From Candidatus Electryonea clarkiae (GTDB lineage Bacteria > Electryoneota > Electryoneia > Electryoneales > Electryoneaceae): a stretch of DNA of 64,000 bases. Every line of letters begins with the position of its first letter. Within the stretch, counting starts at the first letter, position 1. The notes under the pieces were generated by a model that made no database searches, was not told the DNA's origin, and worked only from the letters and a program-made list of their open reading frames with translations. Of this stretch, positions 46,736-55,191 are shown one piece after another. Made by a program: the position numbers and the translations under genes. The stretch lies in the NCBI GenBank assembly GCA_030765455.1, contig JAVCCM010000108.1:1-64000 (forward strand). Direction: 5' to 3'.

Positions 46736-46803
46736 TGTAGGGGCAGGATTTATCCGCCCAGTCCAATTGACTCAATCACGGGCGGATAAATCCTGCCCCT
46801 ACA
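46736..46803. repeat. Perfect 24-bp inverted repeat (TGTAGGGGCAGGATTTATCC)
   Basis: The left arm at 46736-46759 and right arm at 46780-46803 are exact complements over 24 bases with a 20-base spacer. They begin TGTAGGGGCAGGATTTATCC. Outer CATG bases extend the symmetry. It looks like a MITE or REP element; no ORF lies inside. Confidence 0.85.
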
Positions 46804-46915
46804 ACATGCGAACTTACTTCCGAACAATGCTATATACAAAAACTATAATGCTGCAATATTTTCATAAACCCCTGTATTCTTCGTTGATATTCAGGGCACT
46901 GGATGCTGCCTTGTG

Positions 46916-47092
46916 TTATCTATCCCATGTAATAAAGTTGCTTCTCGTACCTAAGATTAATCCCATGATAAGAAGAATTACACCTGCAGTTGCTAAACCA
47001 CCAAGTTGATCGAGTAAAAGATATACTCCCGATCCACTTGCAATTGCTGAAAGAATTTTACGAACTAAACCTTTTGGGCTCCATAAATCCAT
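46916..47092 (-). CDS. Small membrane protein, 58 residues
   Basis: The start at 47092 was chosen because GAGG lies seven bases before it, whereas the longer frame to 47191 has no ribosome binding site. The product has a short basic N-terminus (MDLWSPKGLVRKILSA) and a hydrophobic stretch (about 34-48, ATAGVILLIMGLILG), so it is probably a single-pass or hairpin membrane protein. No family was recognised. It sits isolated between repeats. Confidence 0.4.
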   Translation of the reverse strand: MDLWSPKGLVRKILSAIASGSGVYLLLDQLGGLATAGVILLIMGLILGTRSNFITWDR

Positions 47093-47249
47093 TATTACCT
47101 CAATTTTTGCGTGAAAAGTTGAATATATATTTTTCTTAACTAAATATATACCGAGGATTGATACAGTAGAAGAGTAAAATATAAAAAGCATGAATTCATG
47201 GAGTTTCTCTATTTTGGGCTTATTAATGCCGGATTCAACATATTTGTAG

Positions 47250-47321
47250 GGGGGTGAGAAAAATATCGTTGTGGAATCGAGAAAAATGTTGTTCTTTTGT
47301 GGTTTGGAGTGGTCAGTGAGC
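47250..47321 (+). repeat. G-rich dispersed repeat, copy 2
   Basis: It shares the G-tract, the TTGTGGAATCGAGAA segment and TTTGTGGTTTGGAGTGG with copy 1 at 46515. The two copies bracket the small membrane protein gene. The remaining gap 47322-47580 shows a GACCGT/ACGGTC hairpin near 47417-47434 but no gene. Confidence 0.4.
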
Positions 47322-47569
47322 AGTGTGATAGCGCAAAAGGTGCAATAGTTTTGGTTGAGAGAACAGGTTATACATAATCTTTCATTATCGGATTCCGACT
47401 CAAAAATACCATCGACCGTGCAAAAAACGGTCAGGAGCGGCGGGCAAACTTGTTTGACAATACCGAGATCAACATTCCCAGGGAAACGAAGCCGAGAATG
47501 GATTCCAGGAACACCAAAATCCCATCGGTCATGTATTCAGGATGGCGAGGTGTGAGCTGATTCATTTTG

Positions 47570-47603
47570 ATAAAACAAAAAAATGGGACTAATAAAGTCC
47601 CAT
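47570..47603 (-). terminator. Terminator of the two-gene membrane protein operon
   Basis: ATGGGACT (47583-47590) and AGTCCCAT (47596-47603) form an 8-bp stem with an AATAA loop. On the minus strand it is followed by an A/T tract read as TTTTTTTGTTTT. It lies 24 bases beyond the stop at 47627. Confidence 0.8.
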
Positions 47604-47626
47604 TCTAAGTAAAGATATATTTTAAT

Positions 47627-48220
47627 TTAAGAAATTGCTCCGTGTGCGATTGCACCAATGAGCTTTTCTCTATCTTCATTGAATACATTATCGATATAAC
47701 TTACTCCCAAATTCCATAATTGGTAAATACCCCAACCTGCTAAGAAGCTTCCACCAGTGACAAATGCGAGAAGTATTATCAATGTTCCTGAGCATGGACT
47801 GGCACGAAGAATCTGAGACGCTCTTAAATCAGAAATTCTTTCAAATCTTTCTTTAAACTCATTGTGATCTTCATGAGATAAATCATTTTCTGCTTTAGAC
47901 AAAGCAGAATCATAAGATTCCGTGAGAGATTTCTGAATAGGTTTTGGCAATAGAAATATGTAATAAAGCATTGAGAAGAAACTAATCCGACCGGCAAATT
48001 TTAATAATCCATTGTAATGAGATCTTAAGAATATATAGCCTTCATTTTCAAAGAGATCATTCTCTGCTGCATAGATAAACCAAGAATCCCGCTCTGCAAA
48101 CATTCTCTGACGAAAGACTTCCCTCGACCATTTGCGGTAGTACAGCATTATTACGAACCACAATACATTTACCGCAATTAATAGCAGAATTAATAATAAT
48201 ACTCTTGATTCAGTCATCAT
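47627..48220 (-). CDS. Hypothetical membrane protein, 197 residues
   Basis: No family was recognised. It has an N-terminal transmembrane helix (about 7-27, LLLILLLIAVNVLWFVIMLYY), a second hydrophobic region near 75-92 (ISFFSMLYYIFLL), and a third (about 143-168, LIILLAFVTGGSFLAGWGIY). A charged helical stretch (SLTESYDSALSKAENDLSHE, then EFKERFERISD) lies between. Its start overlaps the stop of the upstream gene by four bases, so the two are coupled. A terminator follows. Confidence 0.6.
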   Translation of the reverse strand: MMTESRVLLLILLLIAVNVLWFVIMLYYRKWSREVFRQRMFAERDSWFIYAAENDLFENEGYIFLRSHYNGLLKFAGRISFFSMLYYIFLLPKPIQKSLTESYDSALSKAENDLSHEDHNEFKERFERISDLRASQILRASPCSGTLIILLAFVTGGSFLAGWGIYQLWNLGVSYIDNVFNEDREKLIGAIAHGAIS

Positions 48221-48690
48221 GTCACTCCTATTGATGAGTCATCAATATTACTCGAACTCCTATTTTCATCCAATAGCAATTCTAAACTTCTCACATGCTT
48301 TACAAGTCTACCGCGATCCAGAATAACGTTCCGCATACGCATATGAGTTAACCCAAAAGATAGCAACAAAATAATTATAATTACTGAAAGAACAACCGCA
48401 AGCAGACCGCAATCAGAGAAAGTAGAAACCAGGTTGTTCAACCAGCTTAAGTCTAATTGAACTTTTGTTACGTCTTTCGAAAACTTGATTTCGAAGTTCC
48501 ATGTGAGCCTGATTAGGCTGAGGCTTGGTGCAAAAGCAATGACAAATAGTCTGACTAATTTGGGTATTTTTCTTCTTAATTCAATTTTGGAATAATAGTC
48601 TCTAATTTGCACCTGGATTAATTCTTCATTCAGATCACTCGAAACCGGTATCGAGCTTGCTGGCTTCTTCTTCTTCTTTTTCTTTCCCAC
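48217..48690 (-). CDS. Hypothetical membrane protein with poly-lysine N-terminus, 157 residues
   Basis: No family was recognised. It begins MGKKKKKKKPASS, then has amphipathic helices, a weak hydrophobic segment (about 46-60), and a clear transmembrane helix (about 95-114, LLAVVLSVIIIILLLSFGL) followed by a basic cytoplasmic-type tail. The poly-Lys start could aid nucleic-acid or membrane contact. It is the first gene of a coupled pair with 47627-48220. Confidence 0.55.
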   Translation of the reverse strand: MGKKKKKKKPASSIPVSSDLNEELIQVQIRDYYSKIELRRKIPKLVRLFVIAFAPSLSLIRLTWNFEIKFSKDVTKVQLDLSWLNNLVSTFSDCGLLAVVLSVIIIILLLSFGLTHMRMRNVILDRGRLVKHVRSLELLLDENRSSSNIDDSSIGVT

Positions 48691-49068
48691 TTTTATCTCA
48701 CTTTACAAGTTAATATGTGGGAACAGATCGAATCATCCTGAAATAATCTATTAATAACAGTATTCAAATCTGTATAAGAATTTAAACAGTTCATTGTCAC
48801 TTGTATTTTAAATTACAATAAGTATGCCAAATACCCGAAAATAATGAACGCGATGCCATGAGGTTCAAAATTCAGCATGAAAATGTATTAAAACATTAAG
48901 CTACAATTCCTATCTGACGAATGGAAGATAATGCTGTTAAATCCTTAAATCAAGCAAAGTTCTCCAGGAGACACGCTTTATTTATAAATATGTTCCCGGA
49001 AATCTGCTCCCACATTGTTCTCTGTTAATAGGCACTTATGTCCTGTTATGTGATAATATTAGCTTCTA
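48691..49068. other. AT-rich gap with no recognisable feature
   Basis: This 378-base gap separates two minus-strand gene pairs in the island. I see no ORF, terminator hairpin or known repeat. It probably contains the promoter of the membrane protein pair. Confidence 0.4.
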
Positions 49069-49440
49069 TTATTGGTTAGTTTTTCGGTGATGATCAATTG
49101 TATTTGATAGAATTTCCGCGAAATCATCACTCTCAAAATTTACTCCTTGTTTAAGATCCAAATAGTATCCATACTCCCGATTTGTATCATCAATTTTTCT
49201 TAACAGAGTTTCAATTTTATTTTGAAACTCTGTCTTGTTTAAAAACGATAAAACCAGTGTAGAACCTCTGAATTCAAACCTTAGTTCATCAAGCTTGCTG
49301 CACTCAATTTCGAAAATCTCGCTCCAATCCCTTGTAGGTTTTGGATAAAGTTCTAAAAAACATTTATAAAACTGTGGATTGCCTGGCGAGCTAATTTCAA
49401 CGTTTAATTCCTTTTTTAATTTCAATGGCTCAAATGACAT
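49069..49440 (-). CDS. Hypothetical protein, 123 residues
   Basis: No family was recognised. The start at 49440 (MSFEPLKLKKELNVE) was preferred because GAGGAGAG lies five bases upstream and overlaps the alternative ATG at 49455. The product is soluble and rich in Glu and Lys, with a mix of strands (LRFEFRGSTLVLSFLN) and helices (EFQNKIETLLRKIDD). It follows the PIN-like gene by 65 bases on the same strand, so it could be a partner or antitoxin-like protein, but this is inference. A G-rich repeat fragment lies in the gap. Confidence 0.55.
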   Translation of the reverse strand: MSFEPLKLKKELNVEISSPGNPQFYKCFLELYPKPTRDWSEIFEIECSKLDELRFEFRGSTLVLSFLNKTEFQNKIETLLRKIDDTNREYGYYLDLKQGVNFESDDFAEILSNTIDHHRKTNQ

Positions 49441-49477
49441 CGTTTCTCTCCTCATGTGTATAGTGTGTAGTATTGCC

Positions 49478-49505
49478 CTTTGGATCGGGTTTTGATTTTG
49501 GGTGA
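49478..49505 (+). repeat. G-rich dispersed repeat, fragment
   Basis: TTTGGATCGGG then TTTTGATTTTGGGTGATT matches the last part of the repeat at 46515-46608. It abuts the stop codon of the PIN-like gene, as copy 1 nearly abuts the CotH stop. Confidence 0.35.
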
Positions 49506-50681
49506 TTATTCATCGATTCCTTCATCAGTTGGCATGTATGGAATGCTACTATTTTTAACACGGACATTAGCGATCTCAGACACATCAATTTCAGCGTACA
49601 ACATTAATTCATCCAAATAATCCAATACAGATTTTCCGCTCGGTATTCTTTCGAGATCAATAGATACAACTATATGGCCGGTTATTTCTAATGGCAATTC
49701 TTCTTCTATTGCACGATAAAGGCGATTCCTAAATTCTGCTATTTCAATCATATCATTAAAATCAGGAGTATCAGAGTACAAAGGCGATTCAGTTGATTTA
49801 TAATGCACCTTGGCATCCATTTGAAAATCAAACGGAATAATGAATACAACACCTCCCATATGCTCAATATACTTAAAATCCAAATTAATATCTGAGGGTA
49901 TCGTGTATGAAAATAACATCGCTTGATGATTGTCTGATTTAATTAATGGATCAGTTATTCCATATCCAAATAGAGCTATATATAACTTCTCTGAGGCTAT
50001 ATCTTTTATTTGATATTTATTTCTTTTAATCGTATTTATGATCGAATCCAAATTAATTTCAGCATCGAATTTTTCTAAAACTGATGCAATTGTTTCGGAT
50101 CTGATAAAATCTTCAAGATTATCAAAAAAGCTTATATTTGATATGCCTTTAAATGCTTTCTGCAATTGGGAGTCGTTGGTAACAAAAACGAGGGTATCTA
50201 AAGTATTCGCCAATTCAATGGCATTTAAATATATGAAAGCGTCAGGAAAATCTTCTCTAAACTTTTGTTTTCTAAATGGTGCTTTCCCTGTGAAATACAT
50301 CTCGGACATTTTTAAACCATGATGATTCTCAATCGGGCGAATCATTGCACCAATTTCATCGCACCAAGAATCGAAATCATGCTCTACCCACTCAAGTATT
50401 TCTGGAGTAAGAGAGTTGAAAACTAATTTTTGACCTTCTAACTCGTCTTTTAATTTATTAGAAAGAGGTTGCCTGGTAAGATTATTTAAATTTGTTGCGA
50501 TAGCCCTCAATGATTTGGAGTATTCTTCTTGACGATTTGTGAGGAATTCATATTTAACATAATAGGGAATGTGTAATACCAGCTGATGAGCGATTCCCAA
50601 TTTTACAAGCATTTGAAAGGGTGCAGATTTCCTTTTTGGGTCTTGCCTGAAAATAGTTGAATCTAATATAACGTGTATCAT
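49506..50681 (-). CDS. PIN-like domain protein with extra C-terminal domain
   Basis: A 391-residue protein. The N-terminal PIN-like ribonuclease domain has four well-placed acids: Asp7 (HVILDSTIF), Glu45 (YVKYEFLTN), Asp147 (FPDAFIYLN) and Asp170 (FVTNDSQL), the layout of PIN/DUF4935-type nucleases. A helical insert lies between (about 50-140). Residues about 200-391 form an unknown domain with strands (MGGVVFIIPFDFQMDAKVHY; LPLEITGHIVVSIDLERI). The start ATG is at 50681. It is larger than VapC toxins and has no VapB-like partner. A defence or RNA-decay role is possible but unproven. Confidence 0.65.
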   Translation of the reverse strand: MIHVILDSTIFRQDPKRKSAPFQMLVKLGIAHQLVLHIPYYVKYEFLTNRQEEYSKSLRAIATNLNNLTRQPLSNKLKDELEGQKLVFNSLTPEILEWVEHDFDSWCDEIGAMIRPIENHHGLKMSEMYFTGKAPFRKQKFREDFPDAFIYLNAIELANTLDTLVFVTNDSQLQKAFKGISNISFFDNLEDFIRSETIASVLEKFDAEINLDSIINTIKRNKYQIKDIASEKLYIALFGYGITDPLIKSDNHQAMLFSYTIPSDINLDFKYIEHMGGVVFIIPFDFQMDAKVHYKSTESPLYSDTPDFNDMIEIAEFRNRLYRAIEEELPLEITGHIVVSIDLERIPSGKSVLDYLDELMLYAEIDVSEIANVRVKNSSIPYMPTDEGIDE

Positions 50682-50947
50682 GACCTTAAACTTCTTTTGG
50701 AAAGTTGATATTTATTGAATTAGATAGTGCGGTGAGAAGTGAGTGGTAGTGTTTTGACATTTGATTATCCTCCCCGGATCTGAATATCAGAACTGATCTT
50801 ATGAAAAGGTATTAGAAAATATTAGCAGAAGAAATTTAGGGAGAAACTGTTTGAAAATCAATAGATGTGTGGTAGGAAATTACTAAAAATTCAAAGTGTT
50901 AGGAATTTAACGCCCTTTTAAAGGTTTCAAATTACATTAAACACCAT

Positions 50948-51048
50948 GTCATTACCCGACTTGATCGGGTAATCCATTGCTTTGATTCGTTGATTAAAGT
51001 GGATTCCCGGGTCAAGTCCGCCATGGGCGGACAAGCCCGAGAATGACA
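50948..51048. repeat. Composite GTCATTACCCGA...GAGAATGACA element
   Basis: ATTACCCGA (50951-50959) and TCGGGTAAT (50965-50973) form a perfect stem; GTCCGCC (51016-51022) and GGCGGAC (51026-51032) form another. The whole runs from GTCATTACCCG to CGAGAATGACA, related to the repeat at 46637 and to 51641-51720. Confidence 0.7.
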
Positions 51049-51640
51049 GAATAGCTCGAAACATGTGATCTGATCAATCAGGCAGGCTAAAGCTTGCCAA
51101 GTGAATAAATGACAACCAGCGATTATGGACTAATATCAATAAATCGGTAATACTGAACGATTACCGGAATTAACGGATCATACGATTGTGATTGAAAGTG
51201 GAACTGATTTTCTGAATAGTATAGGACGAAGGAGATGGTGTAGCGAAAGTTTAGATAGAGTCATGATCAGGATGGAAGATATTCCAGACAACCGGGTGAA
51301 ATTGCTTCGAAACAACGCAATAAATGAAAATTATCATTTGCATTACTTGCTGAATGATCAGGGGAGCGTAATAAGCGGATACTCTTTAAGCAATAGAAAA
51401 ACGTGAAATATCTCGATATGGGGTATATAAGCAGCCTGTTTCGGCATAGTTCAGTACGAAACAAATAACCGATAATCTACGTTATGTATAATTGGTGATA
51501 TCGGATAAATGTGTTTTATAATAAGACTTTAAATACTGTCCCTCCTCTTACTCAAGTGTGAATTGTTCTGTGGATAGATCAAGCAAGAAGTTGTTGATGT
51601 TGTTTTTGGAATGCTGATACGTTGCTCTTGTCAGTTGCTC

Positions 51641-51720
51641 GTTTCACCACCGGGCTGACCGGGTGATCTTCGATTCTTTTGCTCTTTGTCTGGATTACCG
51701 GATCGAGTCCGATAATGACA
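51641..51720. repeat. Degenerate relative of the GTCATT/AATGACA element
   Basis: CACCACCGGGCTGACCGGG and later TGGATTACCGGATCGAGTCC then GATAATGACA follow the same plan as 50948-51048 but with diverged sequence. Confidence 0.55.
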
Positions 51721-51780
51721 ACTCTGGGCTGATGAAGATATTCTTTGTTTCATCGAGGATATCTCTGAAGGAGATAAATG

Positions 51781-51925
51781 TGAATAGCCACGGGTGAAAC
51801 CCGTGAGACAAGTTAAACACTACAATATCAACCCTGAATGGGTTGAACCAACTGTTGTACGCCCCCTTCAGGGACGAGATTTTTGTGGCAATCATTCTCC
51901 GTGGGTTGGCACCCACGGCTATTCA
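51781..51925. repeat. 145-base palindromic element (TGAATAGCCACGGGT)
   Basis: The ends TGAATAGCC (51781-51789) and GGCTATTCA (51917-51925) are inverted. Internal hairpins include CACGGGT-gaa-ACCCGTG (51789-51805), CAACCC/GGGTTG near 51829-51845 and CCGTGGGT/ACCCACGG (51899-51918). The multi-hairpin structure could also be a structured RNA, but family resemblance to dispersed repeats is stronger. Confidence 0.75.
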
Positions 51926-52021
51926 TATCATTCCCCTTTGGGGAATTTTATAGGACAAAACACTCTTTCATCGAAACAGCCATTCATGTTAACGCCCTTG
52001 GTGTTATTTTATAAAAACAAA

Positions 52022-52051
52022 ACTCACTTTCATCGAAAGTGAGCTACTTCA
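52022..52051 (+). repeat. Palindromic ATCGAAAGTG repeat, copy 2
   Basis: CTCACTTTC-ATC-GAAAGTGAG is a perfect 9-bp stem, followed by CTACTTCAG. Related copies are at 43749-43778 and, in the other orientation, near 58289-58312. Confidence 0.65.
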
Positions 52052-52164
52052 GACAATCTTGCTTATCTTGTGTGTATATATTTAGTTATACATATCAGCG
52101 AATGAATAACATCAAATATATCCACCCATATATACTCCCGGTGGCTGTAATGACACATAAATAA

Positions 52165-54189
52165 CTATTTGAAATATTTATTCGCTAATTCAATAATATT
52201 ATCTACTGTAAAACCAAACTCTTCGAACAGAATATTTGCCGGAGCGGATTCTCCATAGGATTCCATTGAGATCATTTTGCCTGCATCGCCTATGAATCTT
52301 TTCCATCCCATGGATATCCCGGCTTCAACGGCAATCCTGGCTTTTACATTTGACGGCAAAACAGATTCGCGGTAATCGTAATCCTGCAGATCGAACAGCT
52401 CCCAGCATGGCAGGCTGACGACTCTTGCTTTAACCCCTTGATCTGTAAGGATATGCCAGGCTTCCATCACAAGGTACAGTTCACTGCCGGTCGCCATGAG
52501 GATTAATTCAGGTGTTCCGTCGCAATCAGCAACTATGTATCCACCCTGCCTTAATCCTGACGCTTTTCCAAATTTTGTCCTGTCTATTACCGGTAATCCC
52601 TGTCTTGTACTGAGAATTGCTGTCGGTCCATCGGTTCTTTCTATAGCGGCACGCCAGGCTTCGGTCATCTCGTTGGCATCTCCCGGACGAAATACCCATA
52701 AGTTGGGAATTGCCCTGAGGCTGGCATATTGTTCAACAGGTTGATGAGTGGGACCGTCCTCCCCCACGCCTATACTGTCATGGCTGAAGACGAATATTAC
52801 CGGGAGTTTCATCATGGCTGCCATACGTATTGCCGGACGCATATATTCGCTGAAAATGAGGAAAGTCCCTGTATAGGGACGTAATCCTCCGTAGAGCGCC
52901 ATCCCGTTCGAGATTGCACCCATTCCATGCTCACGTACACCGAAGTAAATATTTCTTCCGTTGGGTATATCGGGAAGAAATGCCTCCTCACCGACGATCT
53001 CGGTTTTTACCGATCCTTTTAAGTCTGCGCAGCCGCCTACCAGGGATGGATAATTGCCTGCGATAGCGTTTAATGCTTTACCTGACGCCTCCCTGGTCGA
53101 TACGGATTTACCCGGTTCAAATTCAGGAAGCGATTTTCCCCAGTCTCCCGGTTCCTTACCCTTGAGAAGTTCAAACCAGAGCATAGCTCTCTCTTTATCT
53201 ACAAGCAGCCATTCTTCAAGGTTCTCCTGCCACTCAGCATATTCCTGTCTTCCCTTATCTGCCGCATTCGCGTAAAGAGAATAAACCTCTTCAGGTATAT
53301 GGAAAGGTGGATATGACCAGTTTAACGCTTTTTTTGTCGCTTCAAGTTCTTCCTCACCCAGGGGAGCGCCATGAGCAGAGGATGAATCCTGTTTAGCCGG
53401 ACTGCCGTGTCCAATATGAGTATTTATTGAAATAAAAGATGGTTTTACCGTCTCTATTTTTGCGTTATCAATAGCTGTAACAACACCTTCGCTATCATTG
53501 CCCTCAACTGTCTGCACATGCCAGCCATACGCCTCAAATCGTGCCATAACGTCTTCGGTAAATGAGATATCAGTACTGCCGTCAATGGTGATATTGTTGT
53601 CATCATAAAGTAGAACAAGGCGTCCCAGTTTCTGAAGCCCTGCCAGTGATGCCGCTTCCGAAGCAACACCTTCCTGCAAATCCCCATCTCCAGCAACCAC
53701 AAACACCCAATGATCAAGAGGATCAAATCCTTCTTTATCAACTATTCCGAGTCTGCCCTTGATATATCTTTGAGCCATTGCTAATCCGACAGCGTTGCCT
53801 ACCCCCTGCCCTAATGGTCCGGAAGTTGTCTCCACACCTGGAGTCAGACCATGTTCAGGATGTCCCGGCGTCCTGCTTCCCCATTGGCGGAATTGCAGGA
53901 GATCATCTTTTGAGAGGTCATAACCGGCGAGATGCAGCAGTGTATAAAGAAGCGCGGAACCATGACCGCCGGACAATAAAAATCGGTCTCGCCCGCTCCA
54001 ATAAGGATGATCAGGTGAATAACGCAGGCACCGTGTCCACAGAAAATGCGCGGGATTTGCAAACCCCATTGGCATTCCGGGATGCCCGCTATTGGCTTTT
54101 TGAACCATTTCGGCGCTGATGACGCGAATAGTATTTACTGCCAGCTCATCAGTCGTATTAAACGATAATTCGGATTGGTGGGAGTCCAT
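52165..54189 (-). CDS. tkt: Transketolase
   Basis: A 674-residue TPP-dependent enzyme of the non-oxidative pentose phosphate pathway. It starts ELAVNTIRVISAEMVQKANS GHPG in family style, with FLLSGGHGSALLYTLLHLAG, the TPP motif GDGDLQEGVASEAASLAG and, in the second half, FGVREHGMGAISNGMALYGG plus SHDSIGVGEDGPTHQPVEQ. The length is normal. It is divergent from the SDR gene and stands alone. Confidence 0.95.
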   Translation of the reverse strand: MDSHQSELSFNTTDELAVNTIRVISAEMVQKANSGHPGMPMGFANPAHFLWTRCLRYSPDHPYWSGRDRFLLSGGHGSALLYTLLHLAGYDLSKDDLLQFRQWGSRTPGHPEHGLTPGVETTSGPLGQGVGNAVGLAMAQRYIKGRLGIVDKEGFDPLDHWVFVVAGDGDLQEGVASEAASLAGLQKLGRLVLLYDDNNITIDGSTDISFTEDVMARFEAYGWHVQTVEGNDSEGVVTAIDNAKIETVKPSFISINTHIGHGSPAKQDSSSAHGAPLGEEELEATKKALNWSYPPFHIPEEVYSLYANAADKGRQEYAEWQENLEEWLLVDKERAMLWFELLKGKEPGDWGKSLPEFEPGKSVSTREASGKALNAIAGNYPSLVGGCADLKGSVKTEIVGEEAFLPDIPNGRNIYFGVREHGMGAISNGMALYGGLRPYTGTFLIFSEYMRPAIRMAAMMKLPVIFVFSHDSIGVGEDGPTHQPVEQYASLRAIPNLWVFRPGDANEMTEAWRAAIERTDGPTAILSTRQGLPVIDRTKFGKASGLRQGGYIVADCDGTPELILMATGSELYLVMEAWHILTDQGVKARVVSLPCWELFDLQDYDYRESVLPSNVKARIAVEAGISMGWKRFIGDAGKMISMESYGESAPANILFEEFGFTVDNIIELANKYFK

Positions 54190-54390
54190 CTTGATCTCTT
54201 TCAGTAGGGTTTTCGATCAGTTAATGAATTGTCGATTGAATGGCTTGAAATATGTACTCTTTAATCCGGTAATTCAAGAGCAATATAAGTGGTCAAGGTT
54301 GCATATTGTGAGGCATGTGGCGACATTTATTTATCTCTTATCACCTTAAGTTGATTTATTTTTCAGAGTCTCTGGAGCATCCTCAAAGAT

Positions 54391-55158
54391 ATGTTTGAAT
54401 TGGATAAATTAAAGGGAGAAGTAATCTGGTTAACCGGCGCTTCAGGCGGTCTTGGACATGGAATCGCTCTGACCCTTGCCAAAGCCGGTTTCAAGCTGGC
54501 ATTACATGCATTTCACAATGCTCCAAACGCTGAAATAACAGCACAGTTAATCCTTGAGAGTGATAACCGGGCGATAATCACCACAGGCGATCTTAGTGAT
54601 GAGGATATTGTAGAAAAATCATATAGGAAGATAATTAAAGAACTCGGTACACCCTATGCACTTGTACATGCTGCCGGTCCACTGGTAAGAAAAAGAATTA
54701 TCGAGCAATCTTCTGAAGAATTTGATGAAATGATCAACGGCAATTTGAAATCATTTTTTCAAGCTGCGAAGGCTGTTATTCCATCAATGCGTGAGCAGAA
54801 ATGCGGTCGAATAATAACATTCGGAATGGCTGGCGCTCATCAGACATTACCCATGCGCTTCCTGGGAACTCACCTGGCAGCCAAAAGCGGTGTGGTTGCG
54901 CTCACAAAAACCCTGGCACAGGAAGAAGCGCCCTTCGGGATTACTGCCAATGTGATCAATCCCGGACATATCGAGGATAAAACAGTTGACCGCATTCAAA
55001 GCCGTAAGATTAAAAGTGACAATAGATTTCCCATGGGTTTCCCGGGGTCTTTCGAGGATATTGCAGATGCTATCCTGTTTTTACTTTCACCGGCTGCCTC
55101 ATATATTACCGGCTCAGTACTGGATGTTACAGGCGGTTGGATGGGCGATGACCGGTAA
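54391..55158 (+). CDS. SDR-family protein with altered catalytic residues
   Basis: A 255-residue Rossmann protein. The cofactor motif LTGASGGLGHGIALTLAKAG is intact and Asn is kept in INGNLKSFFQ. The active site is not: the usual Tyr-x-x-x-Lys reads His161-Leu-Ala-Ala-Lys165, and the Ser expected about 13 residues earlier is absent (FGMAGAHQTLP). The C-terminal YITGSVLDVTGGWMG is typical of the family. The gene lies 33 bases before dapF and probably shares its transcript. It may bind NAD(P) without normal oxidoreductase activity, or use another acid-base residue. Confidence 0.85.
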   Translation: MFELDKLKGEVIWLTGASGGLGHGIALTLAKAGFKLALHAFHNAPNAEITAQLILESDNRAIITTGDLSDEDIVEKSYRKIIKELGTPYALVHAAGPLVRKRIIEQSSEEFDEMINGNLKSFFQAAKAVIPSMREQKCGRIITFGMAGAHQTLPMRFLGTHLAAKSGVVALTKTLAQEEAPFGITANVINPGHIEDKTVDRIQSRKIKSDNRFPMGFPGSFEDIADAILFLLSPAASYITGSVLDVTGGWMGDDR

Positions 55159-55191
55159 ACTTAATATAAATAGAATTAGAGGAGTTATTTT

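Larger units (their letters stand above)
50682..52164. other. 1.5 kb repeat-rich, gene-free region
   Basis: No convincing gene is found here. It contains at least four palindromic elements (50948-51048, 51641-51720, 51781-51925, 52022-52051). A short GTG-initiated frame at 51188-51406 lacks a ribosome binding site and known motifs. The pattern suggests a site that has repeatedly received mobile repeats. Confidence 0.6.

Noticed and set aside
47355-47555. 66-codon frame before the membrane protein operon
   Set aside because: Composition and lack of translation signals suggest intergenic DNA with hairpins.
46496-47626. tRNA or rRNA gene in the repeat-rich gaps
   Set aside because: Hairpins there are simple palindromes; no cloverleaf, CCA end or TPsiC-like GTTCRA context was found.
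51188-51406. 72-codon frame in the repeat-rich gap
   Set aside because: GTG start without a ribosome binding site, no recognisable motif, and surrounded by mobile repeats.
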